A stretch of 64,000 bases of DNA from Perca fluviatilis (GCF_010015445.1 NC_053123.1:5670148-5734147), one strand, 5' to 3'. Positions 1 to 11,629 are shown, numbered from the stretch's first letter. A program made the numbers and translations. Notes: generated from the sequence alone by a model not told the origin.

Positions 1-1458
1 AATTTAAATAAAATGTTTTATTTAATTCAAGTAGCCTACTTGTACATCATTATTTTCTTGGGTTTTAAAATGTATACAGATTTGACATTTTCCCCTCATA
101 CTTCTGTCGGAATGGGTACGAAGTTGGCATTGAATTTCACGGTAATTTTCAATGGTATTAAAAAGGTCTTAAAAAGCCTTGAATTTAAGTTGGAGTATCT
201 TGGGGGTACCCTGTTAAAGCTAGAGCAATGTATCAGGAATCTATGTTATGCTAGCATGTTGAGAAGGGGGCTAAATAATGCTCCAAACTTAAGCTAGTTT
301 TTGGCGAGAAAAAACTTGCATGGCTATTTTCAAAGGGGTTCCTTGACCTCTGACCTCAAACTATCTGAATGAAAATGGGTTCAATAAGTACCCATGAGTC
401 TCAGCTTTACAGAAATGCTCACTTTATAATATTCTCATGCATTTAAAATTTCATGTCAAATGTTATTTTTGCCTATTCTAAAACGGTGTATTTGAATATT
501 TCTGCATACTGGAGTTCATAATCTGTTTTGGGGTTGCATACATTGGGTCTGACAGGAAAGCTGAGACTCTTGTGGATTCAGTGATCACAATTAGGGGGGA
601 AAAAAAATCTCCCCGGGGGAAGCATAGCCCCTTAGTCTGGGCTAACCCAGAATGTTTACAACATCTTGCTCAGTCTCTGATGTAGACGTTATTCTGAAGT
701 TGCCTTTGCAACAGTACACATAAAAATGGTTGCCGCTCTGTCCATTCTGCTACATTGATTTGAATGGAAATGGCCTTTCTATCCATTTTATTTCTGTGGT
801 TTTAGCACACTAGTTTTTGGATTTGGTAGAGAGTTGTTAATTTTTACTTATATTTTTGGACTGACTTAGAACATAAGAATAACGTGTATGAATTTAGAAA
901 ATGGTCAAAGTTCTCCTTTAAGTTGTGACAAATTGCGATTTGAATAATACAACAATTATAAAAGCTATGATCATGGGAGAAACCTATTGTAGCGAGTTAA
1001 ACTCACTCTTAACTATGATACTATATTATAAATATTCACGTCTTGTTTTTTATATTTTGAAAAGGACCATTAAGACCAAATTGAAAAATCTAAATGTGTT
1101 ACAATTCTGTTATATTAAACTTAACATTCAGTCATCAATTCTGACTAAAATCTGTCCATTTTACCATTTTTAAAACTCCTAAAACAAGAGTCTCCCACTC
1201 ACCAGCTGCTACCAGCCAAGTGGGACATTGCACAGGACTAAAGACCCAGATGGTTTTTCTTGGGAGTCTGCACACAAAACTTGAGCTACATCACGTTCAT
1301 CAAGTTAATATTCAACTTTCATTTGATGAATCACAAGCAGGACGATGCAATTGTGTAAATAATGTGACACTTTAATAGTTTCATTGGTTGATGTAGCATC
1401 TTGAGGCTAGTACATTTTCTTACCTTATGGTCAACATACAGGTTCATTTATTGCAGTT
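1..1458. other. Repeat-derived DNA without a recognised gene
   Basis: No coding sequence is supported. Bases about 290-480 resemble internal sequence of a fish hAT-type dispersed repeat that I recognise only from memory. Bases about 804-921 match the 3-prime part of the TTAA MITE at 25463-25924: both share a stretch around CTAGTTTTTGGATTTGG and then the GAGAGTTGTT segment, and this copy ends at a TTAA (918-921). The small open frames here (94 and 82 codons) show no recognisable domain. Confidence 0.5.
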
Positions 1459-2815
1459 TTAAAGGTCCCATGGCATGAAAATGTCACTTTATGAGTTTTT
1501 TTAACATTAATATGCATTCCCCCAGCCTGCCTATGGTCCCCCAGTGGCTAGAAATGGTGATAGGTGTAAACCGAGCCCTGGGTATCCTGCTCTGCCTTTG
1601 AGAAAATGAAAGCTCAGATGGGCTGATCTGGAATCTTCTCCTTATGAGGTCATAAGGAGCAAGGTTACCTCCCCTTTCTCTGCATGCCCGCCCAGAGAAT
1701 TTGGCCCACCCATTAGAGAGAGAGACATCATGGTTTCAAACGAGCAAAGTGGCAGTTGGTCAAGTCCACACCCCCACCCTCCACCTTGGCATATAATAAG
1801 GAAAGCTCATTGTGGGACTGGCTCTAGTTGCTGTAATTCTGCACCAAGGCTGAATTTCGGGAAAGAGACTTCAGATACATTATTAGGGGACCACTAAGGT
1901 CTATATAAAAGAGACTTCAGATACAGTATTAGGGGATCACTAAGGTCTATATAAAAGAGACTTCAGATACAGTATTAGGGGACCACTAAGGCCTAAATAA
2001 AAGAGACTTCAGATACAGTATTAGGGGACCACTAAGGTCTATATAAAAGAGACTTCAGATACATTATTAGGGGACCACTAAGGTCTATATAAAAGAGACT
2101 TCAGATACAGTATTAGGGGACCACTAAGGTCTATATAAAAGAGACTTCAGATACAGTATTAGGGGACCACTAAGGCCTATATTAAAGAGACTTCAGATAC
2201 AGTATTAGGGGACCACTAAGGTCTGTATAAAAGAGACTTCAGATACAGTATTAGGGGACCACTAAGGCCTATATAAAAGAGACTTCAGATACAGCATTAA
2301 GGGACCACTAAGGTCTATATAAAAGAGACTTCAGATACAGTATTAGGGGACCACTAAGGTCTATATAAAAGAGACTTCAGATACAGTATTAGGGGACCAC
2401 TAAGGCCTAAATAAAAGAGACTTCAGATACAGTATTAGGGGACCACTAAGGTCTATATAAAAGAGACTTCAGATACATTATTAGGGGACCACTAAGGTCT
2501 ATATAAAAGAGACTTCAGATACAGTATTAGGGGACCACTAAGGTCTATATAAAAGAGACTTCAGATACAGTATTAGGGGACCACTAAGGCCTATATAAAA
2601 GAGACTTCAGATACAGTATTAGGGGACCACTAAGGTCTGTATAAAAGAGACTTCAGATACAGTATTAGGGGACCACTAAGGCCTATATTAAAGAGACTTC
2701 AGATACAGTATTAGGGGACCACTAAGGTCTGTATAAAAGAGACTTCAGATACAGTATTAGGGGACCACTAAGGCCTATATAAAAGAGACTTCAGATACAG
2801 CATTAAGGGACCACT

Positions 2816-2818
<3 letters not shown>
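1459..2818 (+). mobile_element. TTAA-flanked nonautonomous element with internal 46-bp minisatellite, copy 1 (3-prime end lost)
   Basis: The left end reads TTAA followed by AGGTCCCATGGCATG, the same terminus as in the copies at 22761 and 29697. About 400 bp of conserved unique sequence follows, including an imperfect palindrome around CTTATGAGGTCATAAG (about 1642-1657). A 46-bp tandem array follows from 1865. The right terminal inverted repeat seen in the other two copies is absent, and the array runs straight into an (AT)n tract. TTAA ends and the lack of any transposase suggest a piggyBac-type nonautonomous element. That class is inferred from target site and structure only. Confidence 0.75.
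1865..2818 (+). repeat. 46-bp minisatellite array 1, about 20.7 units
   Basis: Units start every 46 bp (1865, 1911, 1957 and so on) and begin GAGACTTCAGATACAGTATT. Each ends in a variant of TCTATATAAAA, so a TATATAAAAG TATA-box-like string recurs once per unit. Variant bases mark a higher-order structure: units 2-10 and 11-21 carry nearly the same order of variants, ending in the rare AGCATTAAGGG unit in both blocks. Confidence 0.95.

Positions 2819-2885
<67 letters not shown>
2819..2885. repeat. (AT)n microsatellite
   Basis: About 67 bp of pure AT dinucleotides directly abut the last partial 46-bp unit, which ends ACCACTAAAAT. The tract occupies the place where the terminal inverted repeat would be expected. 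Confidence 0.98.
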
Positions 2886-2886
<1 letters not shown>

Positions 2887-3517
2887 TGAGGCCTTTGGTG
2901 TTGATGCTGTATTACACATTTAATACATGATGCCATCCAAAATGCATCTCATTCATGTCCTAACATTTGCCCTTTAAAATTCCATCTACAGTTTCGCAAA
3001 TAAATGTGAAAACATCCTGTCAAAGTAGTTATAAAACCTTGCACATTAGCACAACTTTTCCATGGGGAGTAGGGTGTGTTCTGTTCTGTCTAAATCTGAC
3101 AGCTGTATTTGGAGACTGAGGGGAGCATTAGGTATGGCACAGAAACCATTAATTGAACACGCTTAGAAGCGAGAACACCAGACCAGTCAGTGTGACCTTT
3201 GCACATTTTAGGTTTATACATTAAGATTTCCGTGCATTACGCTGCACTTTGTGATGTATGGGTAGACAGAGTGACAACAGGCTTGCGACAAGAACGTGAA
3301 GTAAGCTTGACCTCGAGTCACTGAGAGAAGAGCAAGGAGCGGAGGGGTTTCTGAAGTATTTCCTTCTGTACTTCCCACATATTTGTAACTATTTCCAAGT
3401 CCCAAGTTCCTCATTTCAACACTACACCGTGACTTACTGGCAGAGACAGGACTATTATCCTTGTTTTGTTCAGCCAGAAGTTTGGCATTGAAATGTCATG
3501 GTGGCAAACAAGTTAAC
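2886..3517. other. Unrecognised non-coding sequence
   Basis: I see no gene, terminal inverted repeat or tandem array in this stretch. A 66-codon minus-strand open frame (3214-3414) has no recognisable motif. Confidence 0.4.
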
Positions 3518-3688
3518 AGGGGCTTTTATGGCCTTTACTGACAGGACAGCTTGAAGACAGGAAAGGGGGGAGAGAGGGAGAACGACACGCTGCAAAGGGC
3601 TGCGGGTCGGATTCGAACCCACGGTCGCTGCCAAGGACTCAGCCTACATGGAGCGCACACTCTACTGGGTGAGCTAGAGGTCGCCCCG
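3518..3688 (-). mobile_element. tRNA-derived SINE
   Basis: On the minus strand the head reads GGGGCGACCTCTAGCTCACC, with a Pol III A-box-like TAGCTCACCCAGTAGAG. About 40 bases on is a B-box-like GGTTCGAATCC. A non-tRNA body with a CT-rich stretch and an AAAGGCC-type 3-prime tail follows. I recognise this arrangement from perch-like fish SINEs. The copy appears to span most of the element, and no clear target duplication was found. It is not a functional tRNA gene because the cloverleaf arms do not pair properly. Confidence 0.8.
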
Positions 3689-4512
3689 GTTATGCTTTGT
3701 TTTGATCTCCACCAACTACTAAGAGCAATGTGTGGGCTTGTAGCTGCTAGATGTTAGATGTCTGCTGTTTGATGCTTGGCGTGTAGCTACAGTGGCTTGC
3801 AAACACCTATCTGCTGCTGCTGAAAATGGGGATTCCAAAACATTGAGCTAACAAGTGCCATATAGTTGAACAGGGTCTCTGAATTGGGTTGTACTTCCTT
3901 TAATAGTGGTGTGTCTAATTCGTCCTGTTGCTACATTGTCCAGTTGATTCTATTGTCATGTGGTTCATTATGGCGGGGGAATAGACTTTATATTATTCTT
4001 GTTCACAACTTGCAATCTGCACATTTTATGAGACTGTGTTGAAGCCATATTAAGGAACAATGTGTGTTCCCAAATGGAATTTACAGGGTAAGACAGCCAC
4101 AGGGGGCCCTCCCACAAGCTTCACTATTTGTTCTGGGGCTGTAGAGAGATATGAAGCAGTAATGTCGGAGGAATTGTAGAGCCCACCTATGGACTGACAG
4201 TGGGAGACCAGCCAGGCATTTTAAGGCCTGCCCAAGATCCTTTTGGCACTGTTCGGATCTTGCACACATGGTCAGACAAATGCCCATGCCTGTGTGCGAG
4301 AGATGCAGGCAAAGACATGGACGCGTACACATTCACTACACACTGCACGTCACCAACCGTCGGCGACATGAGGTCACATGTTTATTGGTAGCTGAGCTAA
4401 GCCCTCTCCCTTCCCTAGCCCAGTCTGTGACAAGCCTGCTCTGAAGAAGATGCAGGAAGTAGGGTGGAGGGTGGGAGGGGGAAAGATTTTAATGTCTTCC
4501 TTCTAACTAGAG

Positions 4513-4514
<2 letters not shown>
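3689..4514. other. Unrecognised non-coding sequence
   Basis: There is no supported gene. A 14-bp match to a Tc1-like terminus near 3791 is too short to call. Overlapping open frames at 4081-4391 lie on both strands and look like chance. Confidence 0.4.

Positions 4515-4593
<79 letters not shown>
4515..4593. repeat. (GT)n microsatellite
   Basis: About 79 bp of uninterrupted GT dinucleotides. Open frames of poly His-Thr across it are artefacts of the repeat. Confidence 0.98.
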
Positions 4594-4594
<1 letters not shown>

Positions 4595-4957
4595 TGGGGG
4601 CGTGATTGTCACCTTTTCCTTTTGACTAGAGTCCATCTTCCTTCCCACAGCTGGACCTGCATTGGCCTTTCCACCAGCAAGCAGCTGGGCTTGTCAGCCA
4701 ATCAGGCACCTGCATGATTACCAACAGCTGGAAAAGTAAAACGTTCTGGGCGTAGGGCATCGGTGGGGGGGGGCAGAGGCTTGGGGTGGTGGTGAGAGAA
4801 TGAGGCTAAAGGCAGTTGAAGAAGGAAGGAACGAAGAGACGGAGGGATGCAGCATGGACCAAAGGTTTTACAAGGAAGACAAGACAAAGTAAAGTAGGGA
4901 ATTGTAGGGTTTTGTATACTTTATTTATTTTTTTATTCTAATAGGTCCCCGTAGAGC
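4594..4957. other. Unrecognised sequence, purine-rich in part
   Basis: A G-rich and A-rich segment (about 4750-4860) includes a run of nine G. No gene or mobile element is recognised. Confidence 0.4.
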
Positions 4958-5175
4958 AACGGTTCCCAAACTGTTTCAGGTCAAGGACCCCTAACTTACA
5001 CAAATTAGACCACGGACCCCCTCCGATAGGAGTTTTACTTTCAGATGTTTTGAAAGTGTATGAAACCCATGACCAAAATAGTCATGCGTTCTGTGATTAG
5101 TGTTACTTATGGATGGAATTATAGTGCAAATAAATGATTCCCCTTTTTTTCTGGGGACCCCTGGAACCTCCTCAA
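4958..5175. mobile_element. hAT-like MITE fragment
   Basis: The left end reads ACGGTTCCCAAACTG followed by AAGGACCCC, and the right end reads GGGGACCCCTGGAACC, an imperfect inverted match. Termini of the type GGTTCCCAA...GGACCCC are common in vertebrate hAT-type MITEs. No clean 8-bp target duplication is visible, so the copy is old. Confidence 0.5.
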
Positions 5176-5981
5176 AGACTTAGAGGACACAGTATCTCTT
5201 TACATCGCGTTCTACAAAAGTCCCATGTATCACTGCAGATGGCCTTTATTGCCTTGTTGTGGGATAATTATGTGAGGTCACACATTTGAAGGGTGAGGAC
5301 CCCTCGATATGAAACACATGCATCTTGCCTTTTGGGTGTAATAAGTATTTTTGCTGGAGTCAATAAATTCGTGACAAGGACTTGGGCTCCGTTCATGGAC
5401 ATTCAGCCATTCTGTCCCCCATCCAAACTATCAGATTTTTTTCTTCTAATTGTATGTGAGTCATGTACGCCTTTTTATGAGTTTCAATGGCACAAGGGGT
5501 GAACTTTATATGGAAGGGAGTAATGGTGTTCCTCGTTCATTGCCTGGGCAAATTGGAAATATAAAACGCCTGAACTCAGAGTAGCCAGAGGAAGCTAATT
5601 GCTTCTGCCATCCTCAAACATTTTTCCTCCCCGCCTCCCACTTGTTTTAGACAGGTCTGTTCTCCCCCCGTGACTTTTTCACAAATTGTGTTTCCTTGCA
5701 GCGCATAACAAACTTTCTATGCTTTTAAGTTCTCAACCCTAACATAGTGAGTGTTTTTAATAATTTCTTTCGGTTGTCAGACTAAGGGCAGCACTCTCAC
5801 CTCTCCGTGGCTTTCCGAGACGCCTTGGTTTGATTGCGCTTCCTCTGCTGAGCTCTGAAAATCCGCTGCGGTTATGAGGACATTCATCACTGTAGCCTCA
5901 ATGGCTTTAAAGTCTTCCAAGGGGAAAGGGAACATCTATGGTAACGTCAAAGAACACTACAGGGATTTAAAAAAAATCTTT
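5176..5981. other. Unrecognised non-coding sequence
   Basis: No gene, tandem repeat or inverted repeat is recognised. The 69-codon frame at 5293-5502 has no domain signal. Confidence 0.4.
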
Positions 5982-6461
5982 TTAAAGATGTTGTCCTCGG
6001 GGTCAAATTTGATCCATTTTCAAAAGGTTTCTATATCAGAAATTTGGGTTTCTTTCAACCAAATTTTCAAAACAAATTAATGTGGATGGTTCCATACACC
6101 TCTTCACAGGTCAAATAAATGATCAGTCCACTACTTTCATTGAAATTGGGTGTTTTATTCAATTTTATAGCATTTGAAGAAAACAAATTGATAAAAGAAA
6201 GTTGAAGAAAGTGACAAAAATGTCGGAAATTTTGTTTTTTTTAAACGTGGGGGGAAAAAAAACACAAATGTCAAAAGGTGCAGTAAATAAAATCAACAAA
6301 AACATTGGGAGTAGGGAAAAGTGACTAAAACGTTGAAAAAAGTGGCAGAAACACCGGGGGGAAAGCGACAATGGTGTCAAAAAAGACGACCAAAACTTTG
6401 AAAAGAAAGTTTTAAGTTTAAATTTTGACCCAGATTGATGGGAAGACAACACAAGGGTTAA
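5982..6461 (-). mobile_element. TTAA MITE, family C, copy 1
   Basis: Read on the minus strand the element begins TTAACCCTTGTGTTGTCTTCCC-like (plus-strand end 6458-6461) and ends at a decayed TTAA (5982-5985) beside TGTTGTCCTCGG. Opposite termini therefore share a TGTTGTC core. The interior is AT-rich, with GACCCA/TGGGTC-type and GACAAAA-type motifs, and has no coding potential. A second copy lies at 40445-40782 in the other orientation. The right TTAA is shared with the next MITE. Confidence 0.75.
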
Positions 6462-6770
6462 AGGTGCAGTAGGCAAGCCTTAGAAAACTAACTTTCTGTC
6501 ATATTTGCTGAAACAGACCCTATGTTCCAGTAGAACTACATGAAGCGGGTAATAAAAACAAATCCGGCTCCTCTGGCACCACCTACAGCTTGTAGTGCGA
6601 TTTGCAAAAGTCTAAATGCGTGTCAATCACTGTTCATGCACACACATTCATTCTCCCTTGTGGGGGGAGGGGCTTAGGCTTGTTTGGGCTTTAGCAGGAA
6701 GGGGGTGAGGGACTGAGAATTTTTTTGGCTAAGTCCTGGATCTTCACAATCCTACCTACGGCACCTTTAA
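6458..6770 (+). mobile_element. TTAA MITE, family D
   Basis: The left terminus TTAAAGGTGCAGTAGG and the right terminus, read in reverse as TTAAAGGTGCCGTAGG, form a 16-bp inverted repeat with one mismatch. TTAA occurs at both ends (6458-6461 and 6767-6770). The interior is non-coding. The element abuts the family C MITE with a single TTAA between them, so one inserted at the edge of the other. Confidence 0.85.
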
Positions 6771-8063
6771 ATGAAGGTTCAAATTGCGTCTCTGTCAGTC
6801 TATATATACAGGGTGTAACGTCACAAAAATGTCAGCATTCATCAGAATTATAGTGGAAGTGGGTGAGGTATCCAGATTGTTTATTTGTTTTGTCCTGCCA
6901 TTCCCACTATATGCATAACTATAGCTGCTCACATAATATGCTAACTTCAGTTTTCAGCCATTTTCCCGTCTACTGTCAGTCGTGCAATGGGCCACTACGC
7001 TTCAGTATTGAATCCAGTTCATTCTTTATTTGCAATGAAAACAAATCTGGTGAAAACTCCACCTGCGGTGTTTTTAGCCTATAGCGTTGCATTTGTTTAC
7101 ACTTTGGCAAATCTGCGTCATGAAAAGTCATGCTGCTTTGTTTGCTAGCTGTTCCTGTGCACATTTGAAAATATAATGACTAGATTATTTTGATGCTGAA
7201 GAATAAGTCTGATTTTGATGGTTATGACCCATAGTGGCTTCCGTCGTACTGTATCATGTCTGTGTGTTTCCATTTGACTCAGTTCTGACTGGAAAACCAG
7301 CAACCTGACATCTTTGTATGTCAGGTTCTGGTGATACCTGGCCCAAGCCTGACGGGTCAGGCCTCAGCGTTGGGAAAATACATTACGTTCTTTTTAGTTA
7401 AAATAAATACTGCTACTAAGAATTGTGTGACAGGGTAACAAAAACGTAGTGCTTCAGCTTGCATTAACTGCGTCGGGCTCGGGGCGGTCCGGACATACAA
7501 AAACTCGTTTACTACTCCCTCGCACTTGGTTCAATTTCGGACAGAAATATGCGGCCTGAGCCGCACTCTGCTGTGCACACACACTGCAGGTGTTCCGAAC
7601 AATGGCGACCAAGGAGCAACAGAACAGAGACAATAAAAACAGTGACGCTTCCTGTCATCATTTCAGTAAAGTCGAGGTGCTTGAAGGGGATAAACCTTTC
7701 AAGCCAACGCGTTGTTCTGGGACATGCAGCATAGGGGTGAGATGAAAGCCCGAGAAGGGAAGAAGACACCGTGGCAGGACTACAGCTTGTTCTTCTGTAT
7801 CAATCTAATCTGGATGTAAACACAGCTGCTGTTAAGGAACTCAAGCATGGCCCATATACCAAACTTTGACCCAGCAATGAGCCTATTTCTGGTGAGAAAT
7901 CCTTCTTCGCTAGCCTGAGCAAATTGATTCCTACAGTATAGTTTGGGTATAGCATGTGATTCCAAGGGGACAGGCTTCGTCTATAAGGCAGTCACTTAGG
8001 TCTGCTGTGCTTCTTTCTCAGCCCATACATGGACGCACATGCATTTTGCCGCACTAAAATGCC
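6771..8063. other. Unrecognised non-coding sequence
   Basis: No host gene or mobile element is recognised. Overlapping short frames on both strands at 7512-7769 carry no recognisable domain. Confidence 0.4.
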
Positions 8064-9618
8064 TGGGGTCTGATTTATAAAACCGTGCGTACGCACACCT
8101 GTAAGCAATGTTCCCTTTATAAATCAGAGATTACCTACAAGTGTGCGTACGTGGATCAGCCTCTTATCCCGCCCTGTACACGCCCATTTTTAACCGTAAA
8201 TAGTCAATGCAAAGCGCCTCGTGAATGCTGATCAGTGTATGAATGACCCTGGCAGTTGTTACACCGTATCATGACGACTGGCGGAGAAAAAGCAAAAAAC
8301 TTCTCAGACGTTCAGGAATTGCTGCAAATTGAATTATAATTTCGGCCTGTTCTTGCACAGTGTATGGAACCATGATCTATAAACTACACGTATTAATAAT
8401 ACGTCCAAAACGGCAGGCATTATGGCACTCGGGGACAGCTTTGATATATCAGACGTATATAATAAGATTTAACAGAACTATATATTATATCCAAACAAGC
8501 CTTAGTGATAAAGTTGAAGATTATATATAATATTTATAAGAAAAAAAAAACAAACCCTTAGCTGTCTGACATTTCCCTCTGGAAACAGCCAGTTTCCCCC
8601 AGAGTGGCGAAGACCTGTATTTGGACCGGGATGGACCAGGATGGCACGGTTCCGGCGCGTTGCCCTCTCTACTGGACCCAGTTCACTACATAGATCCAAG
8701 AGCACAGCTTTAGGGAATCTATATCAGCATATTAGCCAGCCATCGTCATGGTCCCTGAAGTCTCTTTCTCTCCTGATTCTTCCATTAGTGTAGTCCTCCT
8801 GCAGGGCCAGCAGTGCCATCATGCAGCATTACGCACGGGTTCACCGCAGTATTTATATGTTTACAACAATTTGTGATTAACACCTTGCTAAAATCACAGC
8901 ATCAACTAGTGGTATCCCCCATCCTGAGATACAATTTGAAGACGAAAGAAAGTGTAATAGGCACACTTTTCGTCATGCAGGTTTTGTCACAAACAGTATT
9001 AAAGTTTGGACCGATAACGAGGACATTAAGGGTAACGATTGCGCAAGAGCTTAATGGCTGTATTTCCAGACTTTGACATTTTATGATATATGCACTGTTT
9101 TAAAGACAGATATTTACACCGTGATCTGCCATTATCTAATGCTAGGGTATTTGATGCTATCCTGTATTCCATGCAGTCGGGCCATCCCCTCCTTCTGCGC
9201 TCCGTAGCGGACAATGTGACGGCGAGACAGCACCGATTAAACATTTTTATATAGGATTTGAGTTGGAGGTGTTTATGGGAACAGTTATCACTCAGTACAA
9301 GCGCAAATAACTTAAAGTTACATCTTCATGGTAACGTGGATGATATGGAGTGAAAGAATGTGAATGAGGCATCAATACTTGAAAATATTACGAGTAATCG
9401 TTATTCCCGTTTACTTTCTGCAGTCTGACTTCAGTTCACCACCTCACCATCTGCATCGCCAATTCTGATTTTGTCTCAAAAATGTGCGTACGCATGGGTC
9501 AGAGTTTGAGTGGAGGACCGCACATTCTCCTGTCAAGTTTGTTTTTTATAAATCACAACCTTTTGAGTGGGAAGCGGCGTACGCACATTTTCAGCCCCTG
9601 TTTATAAATGAGACCCCA
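8064..9618 (-). mobile_element. PIF/Harbinger DNA transposon, decayed
   Basis: The left end TGGGGTCTGATTTATAAA and the right end, read in reverse as TGGGGTCTCATTTATAAA, are near-perfect inverted repeats, and GTGCGTACGC-type sequence follows inside both ends. The minus strand encodes a fragment resembling the N-terminal part of HARBI1-like transposases at 8555-8822. No clean 3-bp target duplication is visible. The rest of the interior (for example 8823-9600) is AT-rich and shows no second recognisable protein. Confidence 0.8.
8555..8822 (-). pseudogene. HARBI1-like (PIF/Harbinger) transposase N-terminal fragment
   Basis: Reading the minus strand from the ATG pair at 8822, the peptide contains the segment RERDFRDHDDGWLI, then an in-frame stop near 8733. 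It continues as LLDLCSELGPVERATRRNRA. A shift into another frame near 8640 then gives a segment ending GCFQREMSD. The order DDxWLI, then RATRRNRA, then a TG(S/C)FQRE-type helix is what I know from the N-terminal region of Harbinger transposases, which bind and cut the element ends in the nucleus. The catalytic DDE region downstream is not recognisable, and the fragment covers roughly 90 residues of a protein usually near 350. At least one stop and one frameshift show it is dead. The family call rests on recalled motifs, not a search. Confidence 0.75.
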
Positions 9619-9773
9619 GTACTGTATATGCAGTCTCTTTCTCTCTCGCACATAAACGCCATGGAGTGAAATATTCATATTCTTTCAGTCCCCTCAGCAT
9701 GCCACCTACATCAGACCATCTGGCCTTGGAGCACATAGCATGCTGCTGAGTGAACAAAGCAAGGCCATTACTG

Positions 9774-9776
<3 letters not shown>
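9619..9776. other. Unrecognised spacer
   Basis: Short non-coding stretch between the Harbinger element and a GA microsatellite. Confidence 0.4.

Positions 9777-9824
<48 letters not shown>
9777..9824. repeat. (GA)n microsatellite
   Basis: About 48 bp of GA dinucleotides, ending GAGAAAGATG. Confidence 0.97.
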
Positions 9825-9828
<4 letters not shown>

Positions 9829-11593
9829 TGGGAATGCGGGGGAGAAGTAGGGCTATGCAATTTTAAAGACAGCCCGCAACACTGCTCAGCGTTTTTATCA
9901 TGGAGTCTGCCACGGGTGAATGCCCCGAATCCGGTAACTTTTCAACAGCATTTTGGGATGACATCATCCCTTTAGTAAAAAGAATGACTCACAGGCTATG
10001 AACTCAACACCATGCCCCCCAGTAGAAGCATGGCATAACATAGCATAGCATTTTTCTACGTATTCCAGGCGATGTGTGATGTAGACATGCAAGTAATGGA
10101 GATAAAGCAGGGAATGACAAAGGTACAAAAGATGGAGCAGGAAAAGACAATACAGATCAAGTAGATAAGGATGAGGTAGTTAGAGGAAGGAAGGTTGGGA
10201 AATGTTTCTAAAAGGTGTAATAATAAAAAGTAAAAGAGAACAAATGCTAAGAGCAGAGATGAAAGGATGATCGGTAGGTTTTCCCACGACGCTTCGACTT
10301 CTAAAACCTGGGAAAGACAACCGTGTGAAGTTCAAGAAACATGTGGGCAGCTCACAGCGAGATCCGGTTTATCAAAACACAGCAAGGACAGCGCAACGTC
10401 CAAAACAAATGCAACACACAATCCTACGGCAACGTTTTGCAAGAGAGCAGTGGTGAGAGAATGGGTCGGTTACCACCGATTTGATAAACCCTCAGAAGCT
10501 TCATCAATGTTTTCTTTTATGGATTATTGTGTCTTTTTGGCCACCGCTCTATTTGCTCTGTTGTTCCGTATTGTTTGTGAAGAACGATGCTGAGCAAACA
10601 CCACGTCTAATCTAAAAACACAGATGTTTGACAGGAAATGAAAGAAATGTGGCCACTCCATGCCTACCTTCCCAGAAATCCGGGTTTATCTTGTGTTGAA
10701 TTCACAAGAAAACACAACGGTGCTGGTAGACAGCCCGCGATTGCTGTGAATAAATAAATAGCTAATTAGTTGAACTCAGCCAGGAGCAGAAAATCCCCGA
10801 TCCCCAAAAGCCCCAAGAGCACACAGTCTAACTGGAGTCCAACTTTAACCTTTGATTGATTAGGGAAAATCATAATATGCACGATTTTGATGGTTACCAA
10901 AGGAAAAGTAAAGTGTTTTGCAAGAGAGCAATGCCTACACTGCACTCCCACATAAGTGCATGTCAGATGCGTGCAAGCATGCTGCCGCAGGGTGAGAGGC
11001 CTGCGTGGAATCCCTGTCCTCAGGGTGGATTTTCTGCTGCGTTTTTAGATGAAACTTGGTTTTGGAAGGGAGAAGAAAGCACCCAAAAGTCAACACTCCA
11101 GATTGATAGTTATATTCGCTGTCTCCCACAACCCTCAAAGGTTCCATTCCATGGCAAGTGCAGCATTTACTCATCCAAGGAAGACCTTAAAACATGTGCA
11201 ATTGAAAATAAGAAATTGGACAGATGGGGTGCGATTGTGATGGAACATCTGAATGGTTTAACTGCAAACTCATGCTCGATGGTGTTTTAAGCCTCCAACG
11301 TCGCCTTCCAGGCAGCTAACCTTAACCCTAAACATAACCATTGCCGCGCTGCCTGGAAAACCCCAAACACCCAAACTCATTCTTGCCACATCAAGAAAAC
11401 GTATCAGTTTTGGTTTCAATCTGGCTCAACCAATAACTGCTTCAAAATAAAACATCTTTTTAGAAAATAGTATAATTTCTCTTGCTATCCCTGTTGAGAA
11501 CCAAACTATTTCGGTGAATATAGAAGCCAAAAACCTGAGAGGAAAAACATGCTGTTGGATAAACTAGAATCCCCAAATCTCGACTAGGTCATC

Positions 11594-11597
<4 letters not shown>
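9825..11597. other. Unrecognised sequence with unsupported open frames
   Basis: Two longer plus-strand frames occur here, 108 codons at 10267-10593 and 144 codons at 10856-11290. Neither shows a domain, signal peptide, repeat or recognisable homology, and opposite-strand frames overlap the second. They may be chance frames. No mobile-element ends were found. Confidence 0.4.

Positions 11598-11625
<28 letters not shown>
11598..11625. repeat. (GA)n microsatellite
   Basis: 28 bp of pure GA dinucleotides. Confidence 0.95.

Positions 11626-11629
<4 letters not shown>

Noticed and set aside
1865..2818. CRISPR-like array of regularly spaced repeats
   Set aside because: The repeat unit is contiguous with no unique spacers, there are no cas genes, and the DNA is eukaryotic.
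3600..3690. Functional tRNA gene
   Set aside because: The A- and B-box-like sequences belong to a SINE head, with a SINE body following.
3790..3804. Tc1 transposon end (ACAGTGGCTTGCAAA)
   Set aside because: Short match with no second end or transposase nearby.
4415..4648. His-Thr-rich protein, and similar frames at 21.5, 41.9 and 61.1 kb
   Set aside because: They are translations of GT/CA microsatellites.
10856..11290. 144-codon open frame on the plus strand
   Set aside because: No domain, no signal peptide, overlapping frames on the other strand, and no flanking splice or promoter pattern that I can defend.
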